From: an uncultured Collinsella sp. | GTDB lineage: Bacteria; Actinomycetota; Coriobacteriia; Coriobacteriales; Coriobacteriaceae | Assembly: GCA_958415525.1 (NCBI GenBank) | Contig: CATYZE010000008.1 | Coordinates: 1 to 64,000 of the forward strand | Direction of reading: 5' to 3' | Length of the DNA: 64,000 bases | Part shown: piece after piece, positions 49,964 to 59,916 of the stretch | How the letters are laid out: each line of letters begins with the position of its first letter | Position numbering within the stretch: position 1 is the first letter of the stretch | The notes under the pieces: model-generated | What the model saw: only the letters and a program-made list of their open reading frames with translations | What the model was told of the DNA's origin: nothing | Databases searched by the model: none | Position numbers and translations under genes: made by a program

Positions 49964-52900
49964 CTAACGGATCGATTGGCGACGCTTATCGGACAGGAAG
50001 ACACCGGCGGCCACCAGGACCGTGCCGCCGATCACGAAGGTCTCGCCCAGCAGGTTGGACGCGTCGCCCGTGGCGGGCATCGTCGTCTGCTGCGTGGTAA
50101 CCTCGGACACCGAGGCCGCATGCTTGGCCTGATACGTCACCTGCGTTGTGGGCTGAGCCTGGATCTGGGTGGCAGCGCGCTCGGCGGCTTCCTGGCGCGC
50201 AATCTCGGCGTTGAGCTCGGCGATGGCGCCGTCAAGCTCGGCCTTGGCGGTGTTGTAGTCACCGAGCGCCTCCCAGTAGGTCGGGGCCACGGCCTCGGTC
50301 GCGGCGACAGCGGCATCAAGCTCGGCCTTCGCCGCCACGACACGCTCGGCGGCATCATGAGCCATAGCGATCTTAGCGTTGAGCGCCTCGTCCGCATCGT
50401 CGGCATGACCGTTGGCGATGGCGTCGGCAAGGCCGATTCCACGCAGGCGAGCAACAGCAGCAGAAGAAGCGTCGCGAGCAGCGATCGCATCCGCAACAGC
50501 GTCAGCAGCCGCACCGACGCCAGACTCGGCATCGGTCAAAGCCGAAGCAGCAGTATCGAGAGCATCGTCGGCAGCCGCCTTGTCCTCCGTCGCCTGAGCA
50601 AGCGCCGCGGCGGCGTCACGCAGCTGAGCCGCACGAGCAGCAGCCGCATCGGACTTGGCTTGCGCCGTGGTCACGGCTGCGTCGGCATCTGACGCTGCAC
50701 CCCGAGCAGCAGCAAGCTCGGCCTGGGCAGCGGCAACATCGGCTCCCGCCTGGTCCGCCACGCCCTGGGCAGCAACCAGCGCAGCCTGAGCCTCGGCCTG
50801 AGCAGCACGAACGTCCGCGAGCGCCGAAGAAGCCGCATCAAACGCACGCTGGGCGGAGGCAACGTCGGCCGAATACGCGGCCAGCTCATCCTGAGCGGCG
50901 GCAAGCGCGCCCTCCTTATCGCCAACGCCGGCGCGAGCGGCATCCAACGCGCGCTTGGCACCGGCCGCCTTGCCCTTGGCGGCATCGAGCTCACCAGACT
51001 TGGCAGTCACGACACCCTGTGCCGCGGCAACCGCAGCATTGGCGGCGTCCAGGTCGGCGCGGGCATCATCCACGGCGCGCGCGGCGGCCTCAGCCGCGGC
51101 CTGCTTCTCTTCCACGGCAGCCTGAGCATCCGAGACCCCAGCCACAGCGGCGTCAACGCCGGCGACAGCAACATCGACCTGAGCCTGCTTCGCAGCAGCA
51201 GCCTGCGCCGCAGCGTTCACCTTGTTGCCAGCGTCAGCAGCCACACCCTGAGCCGCAGCGAGCTCCTTACGAGCAGCATCAACGCCCTGCTCGGGATTCG
51301 CCAGAGAATCGCACCACGCATTCAACGCAGCCTCGTACTCAGCGACCGTCATGGGGTTGTCGGAATACGCCTTGTACCAGCTGCCGGACATATTGAATGT
51401 CTGCGCCTGTGTGCTCCAGCGATTCATCGTTCCGCGCGTGCAAACGCCCATGCCCGTCACGGTGTAATCGGGATCAATCACATTCATATAGTGACCGACC
51501 GTCTGCACGCGTCCGCCATACGTAGCCACGTAGCGATTGATTTCGCTGCCATGCTGCCTATAGAAATCAAAAGCGGCCTTTCCCGTAAGACCCGTCGCCC
51601 CCAGCGTAGCCGCAGCGCGGTCAAAGACGGCCTTTTCCTGATCGACCCACTGGATGAACGGATCGCTTCCGTAGTTCCACGCCACGTTTTCACCCACGTT
51701 GAACTGCTGAGCATGGGCAACCTTGGTGTCGGAGTAGTTCGCGTCGGCAATGGCAGTCGCCATCATGTTGTACGTCACCTTGAGCTCGCTCAAGCCGACG
51801 CTCTTGCGGTACTCGTTGCACGCCTTGAGCCACACAATCGCTTGCTTCATGTTGGTCAGACTCGTCGCGTCAACCTCCTCGCCCACCTTGGTAAGGCTGG
51901 CATATTTGCAGTTGAGGATCAGATCCGCCGCATCGTCGGCACCCACGCTCTTAAAGAACGCGATGGCGCCCTGGCGGTAGTTTTCCGCCGAGGCGTTCGC
52001 CGTAGCCTGGGCAGCGTCGAGCTTGGCCTGCGCCTGAGCCACGGCCTGATCGGCCTGCTGCTTTTGAGCCTTTGCCTGGTCGAGCGCCTTGTCGGCAGCG
52101 TTCTTCTCGTCCTTAGCGGCCGAGAGCTTGGCCTGAGCGTCGGCCAGCACCGCGAGCGCATTGGCATGCTCGGCCTTAGCCTGATCGACGGCGGCGTCTG
52201 CCGCGGTCGCAGTAGCCGTGGCAGCGTCCAACTTGGACTGCGCGTCAGCCGCAGTCTGCTGCTGGACGGCGAGCGCCTGCTGAGCAGCCTGCACCTCACC
52301 CTCGGCAGTGGTCACTTCCTGCGAGGCAGCAGCGAGTTCGCCCTCGCGCTGCGCCTGGACCGACTTGGCGGCGTCCAGCGCGGCAGCGGCGGCGTCCACC
52401 TTGGCCTTGGCAGCCTCGTACTCCGGGCCCGCGGCACCCTGCTCGGCACGGTCGAGATCGGCCTTGGCGGCGTCATAGCTCGCCTGAGCGGCATCCACAT
52501 CCGCATCGGCCGCATCCTTTGCCTGCTGAGCTGCCGAAAGCTTGTCTTGTGCGTCCTGCTTTTTAGCCGCGGCGGCATTAACACCAGCCTGGGCATCCAC
52601 GAGCCTAGCCTGAGCGTCAGCCGCCTGCTGCTTGGCCTGCGCTAGCTCGCTCGCAGCCTGATCAGCTGCAGCCTGGGCAGCGGCTACGGCCTCGGGCGTG
52701 GCATCGGATGCGGCAGCCTGGGCAGCCTCAAGCGCAGCCCGAGCATCGTCTGACGCCTTCTGGGCGGTGGCCAGAGCCTCGTCCTTGTCCGCCAGGTTCT
52801 TCTTAGCGGCACCAAGCGCAGCCTGAGCGTCCTCAAGCGCCTTCACATCTGCATCGGCCTTGTCCTGCGCAGCGCCCATCTGCTTTTCCAGCTCGGTCGA

Positions 52901-53320
52901 GGCCGCAGAAGCGGCAGCGTCGCTTGCGTCATGGGCCGCATCGTAGGCACCCTGCGCCTGCTGCTGGTTGGCAGCGGCGGCGTCGTAAGGAGCGGCGGCC
53001 GCATCCAAATCGGCCTTGGCGGCAGCGGCCTTAGCACGAGCCGCATCGACCGCAGCCTGCAGGTTGGCGACCTTCTGCGCCGCCGACACCGTGCCCGCGC
53101 CAGTACTAGCAGCGGCCGCTCTCGTAAGCGGAGACAGTACCGCATCCGGCTTCCCAGTTGCGTCGGCACCGTTCGCACCCTGTGCTACTGCGGTCAGCGG
53201 AGACAGCAGCGACCCGCCCGTCATGGCGATCGTCGCCGCGGCAACCGTCGCCATGCGCCCGGCGGCCTTCGCCTTACCCGCAGCGCAGCCATTGATGTTC
53301 TTATTCACTTTCTTGCTCAT
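49964..53320 (-). CDS. Sortase-anchored coiled-coil surface protein with CAP domain
   Basis: The ATG at 53320 gives 1118 residues. A long signal peptide (basic, then MATVAAATIAMTGG) is followed by Ala/Asp/Lys-rich heptad-like coiled coil to about residue 465. A central CAP/SCP domain follows (EYRKSVGLSELKV, VGENVAWNYG, HYMNVIDPDYT). A second long coiled coil leads to MPATG, a hydrophobic helix and DKRRQSIR, a sortase anchor. This is a cell-wall fibre, likely involved in adhesion or host contact. The coiled coils look internally repeated. AAGGAA lies upstream of the ATG. Confidence 0.88.
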   Translation of the reverse strand: MSKKVNKNINGCAAGKAKAAGRMATVAAATIAMTGGSLLSPLTAVAQGANGADATGKPDAVLSPLTRAAAASTGAGTVSAAQKVANLQAAVDAARAKAAAAKADLDAAAAPYDAAAANQQQAQGAYDAAHDASDAAASAASTELEKQMGAAQDKADADVKALEDAQAALGAAKKNLADKDEALATAQKASDDARAALEAAQAAASDATPEAVAAAQAAADQAASELAQAKQQAADAQARLVDAQAGVNAAAAKKQDAQDKLSAAQQAKDAADADVDAAQASYDAAKADLDRAEQGAAGPEYEAAKAKVDAAAAALDAAKSVQAQREGELAAASQEVTTAEGEVQAAQQALAVQQQTAADAQSKLDAATATATAADAAVDQAKAEHANALAVLADAQAKLSAAKDEKNAADKALDQAKAQKQQADQAVAQAQAKLDAAQATANASAENYRQGAIAFFKSVGADDAADLILNCKYASLTKVGEEVDATSLTNMKQAIVWLKACNEYRKSVGLSELKVTYNMMATAIADANYSDTKVAHAQQFNVGENVAWNYGSDPFIQWVDQEKAVFDRAAATLGATGLTGKAAFDFYRQHGSEINRYVATYGGRVQTVGHYMNVIDPDYTVTGMGVCTRGTMNRWSTQAQTFNMSGSWYKAYSDNPMTVAEYEAALNAWCDSLANPEQGVDAARKELAAAQGVAADAGNKVNAAAQAAAAKQAQVDVAVAGVDAAVAGVSDAQAAVEEKQAAAEAAARAVDDARADLDAANAAVAAAQGVVTAKSGELDAAKGKAAGAKRALDAARAGVGDKEGALAAAQDELAAYSADVASAQRAFDAASSALADVRAAQAEAQAALVAAQGVADQAGADVAAAQAELAAARGAASDADAAVTTAQAKSDAAAARAAQLRDAAAALAQATEDKAAADDALDTAASALTDAESGVGAAADAVADAIAARDASSAAVARLRGIGLADAIANGHADDADEALNAKIAMAHDAAERVVAAKAELDAAVAATEAVAPTYWEALGDYNTAKAELDGAIAELNAEIARQEAAERAATQIQAQPTTQVTYQAKHAASVSEVTTQQTTMPATGDASNLLGETFVIGGTVLVAAGVFLSDKRRQSIR

Positions 53321-53440
53321 TGCCGATTCCTTCCCACGATGAGCTGATGTTTGACACACATAGTCGACCTAACGTACCCCGCTAAAAAGAGGTGATAACG
53401 GGGTAATAAAACGAGGGATTGAGGGGCGGGAGCCCTGGCG

Positions 53441-53635
53441 CTACCAAATGCCAAGTTCCCGTTCGCATTCGCGCTCAATGTCCTTCTGATACTCAAGCTC
53501 CTCGCCGCTAAGCATCATGTCGTTCCATTCGTTCCAGAAGTTCTGGGCCTTAGAGCTGGAATAACAGACAAAGATACGCTCAAGATCAATTGGCTCGATA
53601 TTGTCGTTGTAAAAGAGGGGATTGCTGGTATTCAC
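53441..53635 (-). CDS. Small acidic hypothetical protein
   Basis: This 64-residue protein starts at a GTG at 53635. It is acidic with an aromatic cluster (FWNEWNDMM) and no membrane helix. Its ribosome site is weak, but a good promoter lies 80-110 nt upstream at 53714-53742. GC content is lower than the neighbours. I do not recognise it. It sits downstream of the PIWI-like gene on the same strand, separated by a 149-nt gap. Confidence 0.5.
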   Translation of the reverse strand: MNTSNPLFYNDNIEPIDLERIFVCYSSSKAQNFWNEWNDMMLSGEELEYQKDIERECERELGIW

Positions 53636-53713
53636 GCTACTTGTCCAATCTACATAATCTCAACTTGCAAAGCTTGGTCTCTTCTGAGACCCCATCTCAA
53701 ACGCCATGACTGC

Positions 53714-53742
53714 AGTATATGCACTTCTGTTGTATCGTGCAA
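53714..53742 (-). promoter_or_regulatory. Sigma-A-like promoter upstream of the small acidic gene
   Basis: On the minus strand TTGCAC (53737-53742) and TATACT (53714-53719) are separated by exactly 17 nt. A short stem GGTCTC-AGAA-GAGACC follows in the leader near 53681-53696. Confidence 0.65.
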
Positions 53743-53784
53743 GAACAATTTTAGTTTTCTAGCACATATAACGAATCCGCCTCT

Positions 53785-55680
53785 TTACGAATGACTATCA
53801 GACTCCCCCGCCGCGCCCTCACGCGCAGCGCACTCGTTGAGATACTTGACCGGAATCGGCCACACAGACGGGGCCTTATAGCGCGAAAGGCCTATGTTGG
53901 CCAGCTGAACCAACAGCTCGGACAAATCATCGCCGTCGAGCAGCTCAATCGAACGCACGTGAATCGCGGTCGCCATATCCTCCTGTGTTCCGTTGTTGAC
54001 GCCCACAAAATAGCAAGTCTTGCCCGCGCGCTCGAACGTTCCAATGCCGTAATAAGGCGAATTGAAGCTTTCGAAATACGCTTTCTTGCGACCTGCTTCA
54101 CCCGTAAGCTGATGCTCGCCCACCAGGGCCATAAAGTTGTTGGACAACGTCGTCAGTCCCGTATCCCGCACGCGCGCAAGCATAGACCTCCCGTCCGCAT
54201 GCACGTCAAAGACATAGGCCCCCTTATCGAGTTTGCCGTCCGCGGTCAGCAAATCGAGCTCCATCTCGTCCTCGGGACCATCCTCCGCCGAATGTGAGGC
54301 ATAGCGCATGCCCCCATCCGCGCCAATCGCCAACGTAGCGATACGCGAATCCAGCTCAATCTTGCCCTTCTCTTTGTGCGGCACATCGACCAAGCCGCAC
54401 ACCGTCACCGACTCAATACCCAAAGCGTCAAGGTCAAACGCCGTCACCCGCTTGTTGACAACATCCTGCTTTACCAGCAGTTCTTTGAGCATGGCGCCCA
54501 GGATCGCCTCTTGCGCGTTGCGATCCTTTTGCTTTGATGCCACCTTAAATAGTGGTTCGCACACATCCGGCGTCACGTGCTGTTCCACCACGCCGGCATG
54601 CAAGGCATAGCCGTCGTCCTCGGCAACCTCATTGGGCACAACGACAAGGTTCAGCGCCCGCGAATCCACGGTCCTTCCGCCATACGATGCGCGAACGCCC
54701 CACGAGGAATCGTTAAGTCGATCGGCCAGCCGGCGTGCCACTTCGGCAAACCCATTACGCGCAAACGACACCACGATTCGCTGCCCCACCATGCGCTCCT
54801 CAACTACGAGAACGTATTCATCGCCCTTGAGCACCTTGTAGAAACTCTTGCGTGGGTATTCCACGAGCGTCACCCACGCAAAGTCGCTGTAACGGCGTTC
54901 GAGAATCTGCAGCTCTCGATACAGAATGCCCTTCTTGGTATAGGCGACCTTGTCCGCCTGGGCCGAAAACGTAAGATCGCGGCGCTTGGACGGCTTGTCA
55001 CCCCTGGCACGGCGCAGGATGTACTCGTCTTTTTGTTCGTGGGCAAGCACCATCGTCGCCACGGGCGATAACCTGTAGCCCACCTGGCTCTTAATCTTCT
55101 CGAGCTCTTTCTCGTCACCTTGCGCCCTGCGAATAAGCACACGGCGCTTGGTGAACGTCCGGATCTTAAGATCGAAAGTGCAATCCTCATCGATAACAAT
55201 CTCAACCGTTTCGATCTTGGCAGGCCCCCTACCGTCACTTTCGACGACGTCGCGGCGGGCACCCTTGGCGCTAATGACATACAGGTGCCCGGTGTCATTG
55301 GGAACCTCGTCCTCGATCCCCTCAAACTGGGAGCAAGAGTTGAACAGCAGACGAAGCGCAACGTAGTCGTCCAACTCGCTCCAATGAGTTTTTATCGGCA
55401 CCACCTGCTCATGATCGAGCGAAGCATTGAGGTCGCCCGTCTGCGCACCCGCCTTAACCATCAGAAAGACGCGGTTGTCCTCAAGCTGCGTAAGCGCCAC
55501 AACCTTACCCGTCTGGCACACATCGGCCATAAAGTTCGCAACGACATGTTTTCCGGCATCGCCTACATTGCACCAAAAGACCGAGTAGCGCTCCTCGGCA
55601 GCCGCGGCGTCGAGCCGCAACTTGAACTCGGACACGGCAATGTCTCCCAAGCCGCATGGCTGATTACGCTTCGATTGCAC
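53785..55680 (-). CDS. PIWI-like protein, putative DdmE-type prokaryotic Argonaute
   Basis: This 631-residue protein overlaps the helicase-nuclease gene by 17 nt. I recognise no N-terminal domain. The C-terminus (DLSELLVQLANIGLSRYK then WPIPVKYLNEC) has the pattern with which PIWI domains end, a helix followed by a P-x-P-V-x-Y strand. The segment KTCYFVGVNNGTQED would be the strand pair before it. I do not see a complete catalytic DEDX tetrad, consistent with an inactive PIWI as in DdmE. In V. cholerae DdmE uses a DNA guide to find plasmid DNA and recruits DdmD. This family call is inference from neighbour and C-terminus. Confidence 0.65.
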   Translation of the reverse strand: MQSKRNQPCGLGDIAVSEFKLRLDAAAAEERYSVFWCNVGDAGKHVVANFMADVCQTGKVVALTQLEDNRVFLMVKAGAQTGDLNASLDHEQVVPIKTHWSELDDYVALRLLFNSCSQFEGIEDEVPNDTGHLYVISAKGARRDVVESDGRGPAKIETVEIVIDEDCTFDLKIRTFTKRRVLIRRAQGDEKELEKIKSQVGYRLSPVATMVLAHEQKDEYILRRARGDKPSKRRDLTFSAQADKVAYTKKGILYRELQILERRYSDFAWVTLVEYPRKSFYKVLKGDEYVLVVEERMVGQRIVVSFARNGFAEVARRLADRLNDSSWGVRASYGGRTVDSRALNLVVVPNEVAEDDGYALHAGVVEQHVTPDVCEPLFKVASKQKDRNAQEAILGAMLKELLVKQDVVNKRVTAFDLDALGIESVTVCGLVDVPHKEKGKIELDSRIATLAIGADGGMRYASHSAEDGPEDEMELDLLTADGKLDKGAYVFDVHADGRSMLARVRDTGLTTLSNNFMALVGEHQLTGEAGRKKAYFESFNSPYYGIGTFERAGKTCYFVGVNNGTQEDMATAIHVRSIELLDGDDLSELLVQLANIGLSRYKAPSVWPIPVKYLNECAAREGAAGESDSHS

Positions 55681-58600
55681 GACGAATCGCCTCCATCATC
55701 CCCAGATTGATTGCACCGTCAGCGGCCATATAAGGAACGGAGAACACAGCCCCCTCGGCATCGAGCGCCTTGGGGACGCACTCAAGTGCTGCCTCGTCAG
55801 CCAAAACGTTGACGATTAGCAGGCGTTTCGCCCCAACTTTTTGAGCCTTGGCCCTAAAGCGCTCGGCATCCGACGCCTCGCGACCGTCGCGAACATAAGC
55901 GATATAGGCGCCGATGCGATAGTGCTTAAAGTCGATCCACACCCCGGTCTTGTTGCCGGCGGCATCGAGCACCTCAAAGTCGCCGCCCGTCTCGGCATGG
56001 GCGGCATCGCCACGCGTAAGCGAATAACGGCCGTCGTAATATGCCTCAAAGATTGCCCTTCCGGCAGATTCTCCCAGCTCACCCAGGTAGACCGCCTGGA
56101 ACATATAGGGCGTCATGTGTGCCGTTGCCGCCGGCCGCAGCGTCGAGGGCACCCCATCACGAGACCAGCGCTCGCGCACCTCACGAATCGACAGCAGCTC
56201 GGGCACACGCGCCGCAGCCTGACTCACCTGACGAACCTTTGCGTCCTTATATCCCGCGCTGCAACGGCAATAGTCCTCCAGACGAGCGGCAATTTGCTCG
56301 ACGGGCTCAGCATCGTAGTTGGGGAATTCAAAGCGAGGCACCTTGCATGCCCCGCCTTCTACATAGGCATAGCCACTTGTGGCATGCGGCATGCGCAGCG
56401 CGGTACTCCGGCGCTCTGGGTATTGCGCGAAATCTTCCCATGGCAGGCAAAAATGATGCAGGTAAAAGTCGCGCTCGCTATCAAAGGCAGCAAGATCTTC
56501 GTCCCCGGCATTTAGCGAGGCAACCTTCCACGCCAGCTTTTCGTGCTTTTGCTTAGCAAGGTTGTTCCTAAAGGCGGCAAGGTTCTGCTGCTTAACGGCA
56601 GCATGCTCCTTGTTGTCCGTCATATGGTCGTTGGCAGCGGCGCAGGCACCAACCACCTGCTCAAGCTCGTAGCCCATCGGCAAATCATGCAAGAACGAAA
56701 AGTTGCAATCGTTCGCAATCTCGCGGTCGAGCATCACCTGCACACGGGGCATCTTTACACTCGTGCGCATCAGGCGACCCACAGCCTGTGCCACAATGCG
56801 AGCGCCTTCAACCTGATAAGAGAGGGTGTCGCGCACCGGCAGGCTCTTTTTAACGCCAGACAACAACATCCGTACATTCCAGCGCTTTTGAGTAAACGGA
56901 ACCTCGCCGCGCGCTACCAGCTCCTCCTGCTCCACCACGCCAAGTAGCGCCTGCTGGACAAACTTGTCCGAGCTGATCTCCACTCCCCAGGTCAAACGAC
57001 TTGTGGGCGACTCGATATATAAGAAATCAAGATCCATCTTGGGGCGATGGTCGGCATTCTCAAAGCCGCAATCGACCTGGCGAACCATGTCGCACAGATT
57101 CTCCGGCACCTTGTATTTGAGATTCTTGGAAAAGCCGCCGGCCGAAAGATTGATGAACATCAGGGTCGGCTGGCCCAGCTCGAGACATTTTTGAGCGCCA
57201 CGCCAACCTGCATCCCATTCCGCAGCGTTAAAGCACGGCACCATGTCCTTGGCGGCCTCAAGCGATTTCTCGTACGACATCTCGGGGCACTTGACGTTTC
57301 TAATCACCAGCTCCGCAACAATCTCGCGTGCAAGATCCAGCGCCAGACTATTAAATTCGCCATGGTTTCCCATGTGGCGCGTGGTAAAAACGGCTCCCGC
57401 CTGTTGCTCGTTACGCGCCACACCACGGGCCCAAGTGCTCACGGCAACGAGCGTCTTGCTCAGGCGTTTCAACTCAAACTCGATGCTCTTGGCGTCGCTT
57501 ATGCCCACCCTGTCGGCAATCTTTAAGCGCAGGCGCACCGCAAGGCCCTCACTCACGCCAATCCCGTCAAAGAACCGCATCGCCCGCTCGTACACCTCGT
57601 CGGGCGACACGATGATGCCGCCAAAGGCGCCACCCGCCAGCGCGACCATGCCGGCAATTTCCTTGGACTCATCCACCCAGGCAATATCGACGTCGTACTC
57701 CTTCGCAGCCTGTTTGTTAAACAGCTTGGTCTGTCGCACGATCTCCTGGTTGAGCTCGTCGATCCAGGCATCCTTGCGAACCACGCCATGAACCTCGTCA
57801 AGGTAATCTAGGTTGAAGTTTTTGACGGTCGGCGCACTCCATGTTGCGCTCATGCACACGCAAGGCGCTTTGGCGGCAATGGAGGCAAGGTAGGCCTCGG
57901 GCATGCGCTCAATGCCATGGCTGGTTAGATACGTGGTAAACATATGCTCGATGGTAGTTTCCATTACCAGGTAATCAACGCCACGCGCATACATCGAGTC
58001 ATCCGCAGCATCAATGTCGTCGTTCTTGCGGTCCTTAAAGAACAGCGCCAGCATCAACGCATCCCAAAAATACCTCTCACTGGTCTGGTTGTTCCTAATG
58101 CCCAGGGCATCGATGATGTTCTTGCGCGAAAGGTCGTCCTTGTACGAAAGACCCCCGTAGTACAGGCTGTCCATAAGTGTGGCGCAGCGGGCAAGATGAC
58201 CCACCACCATCCTAACGACGCCACGCGCACGACGAACCGCCTTGTTAACGGTTTGCCGCACATCCGCCCCATGAGCCGTAATCATATTGTGGGTACCGCC
58301 CTCATTGAGCTTGTAACGCAACGGGTTTACCGAGTTGTCACCCACCGAAATATCGTCACTACCAAAAAGATGTCGACCGGAGAGCAGTTCTTCTTTCGCC
58401 TCTTCAGACAGCGCAAAAGGCGGGCGCAGTTTCATTTCCTTAATACAAGAGGCAAGTGCCTTTTGAATTTTCTTGGCATCCTTGGCGATTTCTTCAGCAG
58501 CCTCCTCTACGCTTGCTCGCGAAACCCTGTTCCTCTCGGCATTCGACCCCTTGTGGTCGCCCGACGTGGAGGCGTGCGTGTAGACCGCCATCCATTGATC

Positions 58601-59596
58601 GCGATTTCCCAACAGCAGAGGGTCCACCACGCCACCGTTAAAATGACGGTCGAGAATGCGCAGCACCTCGTCCGGTTGGAACGTCACGGGTTCGTCCGTC
58701 AGCGTCGACAGCATATCGGACTTCATATGGTCGATTTCGTCAAAGATAAATAGGCCCTTCTCGGCGGCCATTGCGTTAAAGAGCACAACGCCTGCACCGG
58801 TCACCGTATCGATCCTATTGATGAGCTTTTGCGGTGTCAGGGCAATCACATGCGGCATGCTCTCGTCATTGAGCAGGGCAGACGGCCAAATCCGAGGGAT
58901 CACCTCCATACCGCGCGTGACGTTTTTGAGCTCGTGGCTCACCGCCCAACGCAAGCTCGCATCCGCCGACGACAACTTGTCGCGAAGGGCGGGGGTCAAA
59001 CGGTCTGCAACACCTCCCAGGCGATTTCGAGTGTCGAGAATGCCCAGGAGGTCATCGGCGATCTCCATCGCGTTACGCCATGCCCGCTTAATGATGCAAT
59101 GAGAGCTCTCGTCGTCTGCCTCGATGGGACACGGGATGTCGCGCACGCCCACAGCGCCCTTGCCGCGCGTAGTCTCAATCCAACGCAGGATGTTTTCGCC
59201 CGCGCGCGGAAGATCGAACACCATGCGCTGCGCGACATCGCCATCCATGCCCCGTTCAACCAGCAATTTACGCACGCTTGCAACGTAGTTGTCACGGTTG
59301 TCCTTACCCGGCACCACAAACACCAGGTAACGACGGCCCGGGCACTTGTTAAAACAGCCCGAATCGTCCCAGCCGCCAGCGATGAGGTCGGCCGTGACCT
59401 GCTCGGCCGTATAGTTTTTACCCGAGCCCGTCGTGGCGCCCAAAAAGTACAGGCCATTATTGTCCTGATCCTTGGGGGCAAACAGCGCACGCTCAAAAAA
59501 CTCGCGCATCGCCTTTTGACGTGCAAGATAGGGAGCGAGCTCCTTGTCGTCCGCAGACGACGGAATCGATTGACAGTTAAGTTCCCACGTAGCCAT
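55664..59596 (-). CDS. SF2 helicase with C-terminal PD-(D/E)XK nuclease, putative DdmD
   Basis: This 1310-residue protein has an SF2 helicase: Walker A GATTGSGKN (53-61), Walker B FDEID near 284, SAT near 581, and motif VI QAVGRLMR near 934. A C-terminal region has GGDFEV near 1206 and WIDFKHY near 1219, the D-x(n)-D/E-x-K arrangement of PD-(D/E)XK nucleases. An L-G-E-x-G-x2-IFE motif before it is typical of these nuclease modules. V. cholerae DdmD has the same helicase-nuclease order and about 1190 residues. CGGAGG lies before the ATG. It would degrade foreign DNA guided by the next gene product. Confidence 0.75.
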   Translation of the reverse strand: MATWELNCQSIPSSADDKELAPYLARQKAMREFFERALFAPKDQDNNGLYFLGATTGSGKNYTAEQVTADLIAGGWDDSGCFNKCPGRRYLVFVVPGKDNRDNYVASVRKLLVERGMDGDVAQRMVFDLPRAGENILRWIETTRGKGAVGVRDIPCPIEADDESSHCIIKRAWRNAMEIADDLLGILDTRNRLGGVADRLTPALRDKLSSADASLRWAVSHELKNVTRGMEVIPRIWPSALLNDESMPHVIALTPQKLINRIDTVTGAGVVLFNAMAAEKGLFIFDEIDHMKSDMLSTLTDEPVTFQPDEVLRILDRHFNGGVVDPLLLGNRDQWMAVYTHASTSGDHKGSNAERNRVSRASVEEAAEEIAKDAKKIQKALASCIKEMKLRPPFALSEEAKEELLSGRHLFGSDDISVGDNSVNPLRYKLNEGGTHNMITAHGADVRQTVNKAVRRARGVVRMVVGHLARCATLMDSLYYGGLSYKDDLSRKNIIDALGIRNNQTSERYFWDALMLALFFKDRKNDDIDAADDSMYARGVDYLVMETTIEHMFTTYLTSHGIERMPEAYLASIAAKAPCVCMSATWSAPTVKNFNLDYLDEVHGVVRKDAWIDELNQEIVRQTKLFNKQAAKEYDVDIAWVDESKEIAGMVALAGGAFGGIIVSPDEVYERAMRFFDGIGVSEGLAVRLRLKIADRVGISDAKSIEFELKRLSKTLVAVSTWARGVARNEQQAGAVFTTRHMGNHGEFNSLALDLAREIVAELVIRNVKCPEMSYEKSLEAAKDMVPCFNAAEWDAGWRGAQKCLELGQPTLMFINLSAGGFSKNLKYKVPENLCDMVRQVDCGFENADHRPKMDLDFLYIESPTSRLTWGVEISSDKFVQQALLGVVEQEELVARGEVPFTQKRWNVRMLLSGVKKSLPVRDTLSYQVEGARIVAQAVGRLMRTSVKMPRVQVMLDREIANDCNFSFLHDLPMGYELEQVVGACAAANDHMTDNKEHAAVKQQNLAAFRNNLAKQKHEKLAWKVASLNAGDEDLAAFDSERDFYLHHFCLPWEDFAQYPERRSTALRMPHATSGYAYVEGGACKVPRFEFPNYDAEPVEQIAARLEDYCRCSAGYKDAKVRQVSQAAARVPELLSIREVRERWSRDGVPSTLRPAATAHMTPYMFQAVYLGELGESAGRAIFEAYYDGRYSLTRGDAAHAETGGDFEVLDAAGNKTGVWIDFKHYRIGAYIAYVRDGREASDAERFRAKAQKVGAKRLLIVNVLADEAALECVPKALDAEGAVFSVPYMAADGAINLGMMEAIRRAIEA

Positions 59597-59731
59597 GGTT
59601 AAACCTCCGATTTAGTTGTTGCATGTGTTGAATACCATCCCGTGCGGACAAAAACTCACGCAGGGCGGTTAAGGCGGCGGCATCCATGCCGTCCGAGAAA
59701 AGGAAAGAAAGGAAAGAGGGACAGCCGGCGA

Positions 59732-59818
59732 TTACTCGCACGAAGCGAGCAGCTTCTTAAGATCGCACTCCAATGCCTCACGCTCTTCAACTTCGATCAC
59801 TACAAGGGCGACACGCAT
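59732..59818 (-). CDS. Possible 28-residue peptide upstream of the helicase gene
   Basis: An ATG at 59818 opens a frame of 28 residues (MRVALVVIEVEEREALECDL then KKLLASCE), after GAGGTG at good spacing. It is a plausible short helical peptide but has no independent support. The 59597-60077 gap holds this, a possible plus-strand ORF at 59917-60006, and a GTGCGGACA motif. Confidence 0.25.
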   Translation of the reverse strand: MRVALVVIEVEEREALECDLKKLLASCE

Positions 59819-59916
59819 CAGGGACACCTCGCACGGAGGCTCGCTTGCACAGTTATCTCCCAAAGACCCCCGAAGCATGACCGTGCCTGTTCCCGGGCAA
59901 GCGGAACAGGAGCGCT

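Noticed and set aside
53785..59596. Hachiman-type (HamAB) or DISARM-type interpretation of the helicase pair
   Set aside because: The partner lacks HamA/DUF1837-like features and is much larger, and there is no methylase or DUF1998 gene. Helicase plus C-terminal nuclease with a PIWI-like partner fits DdmDE better.
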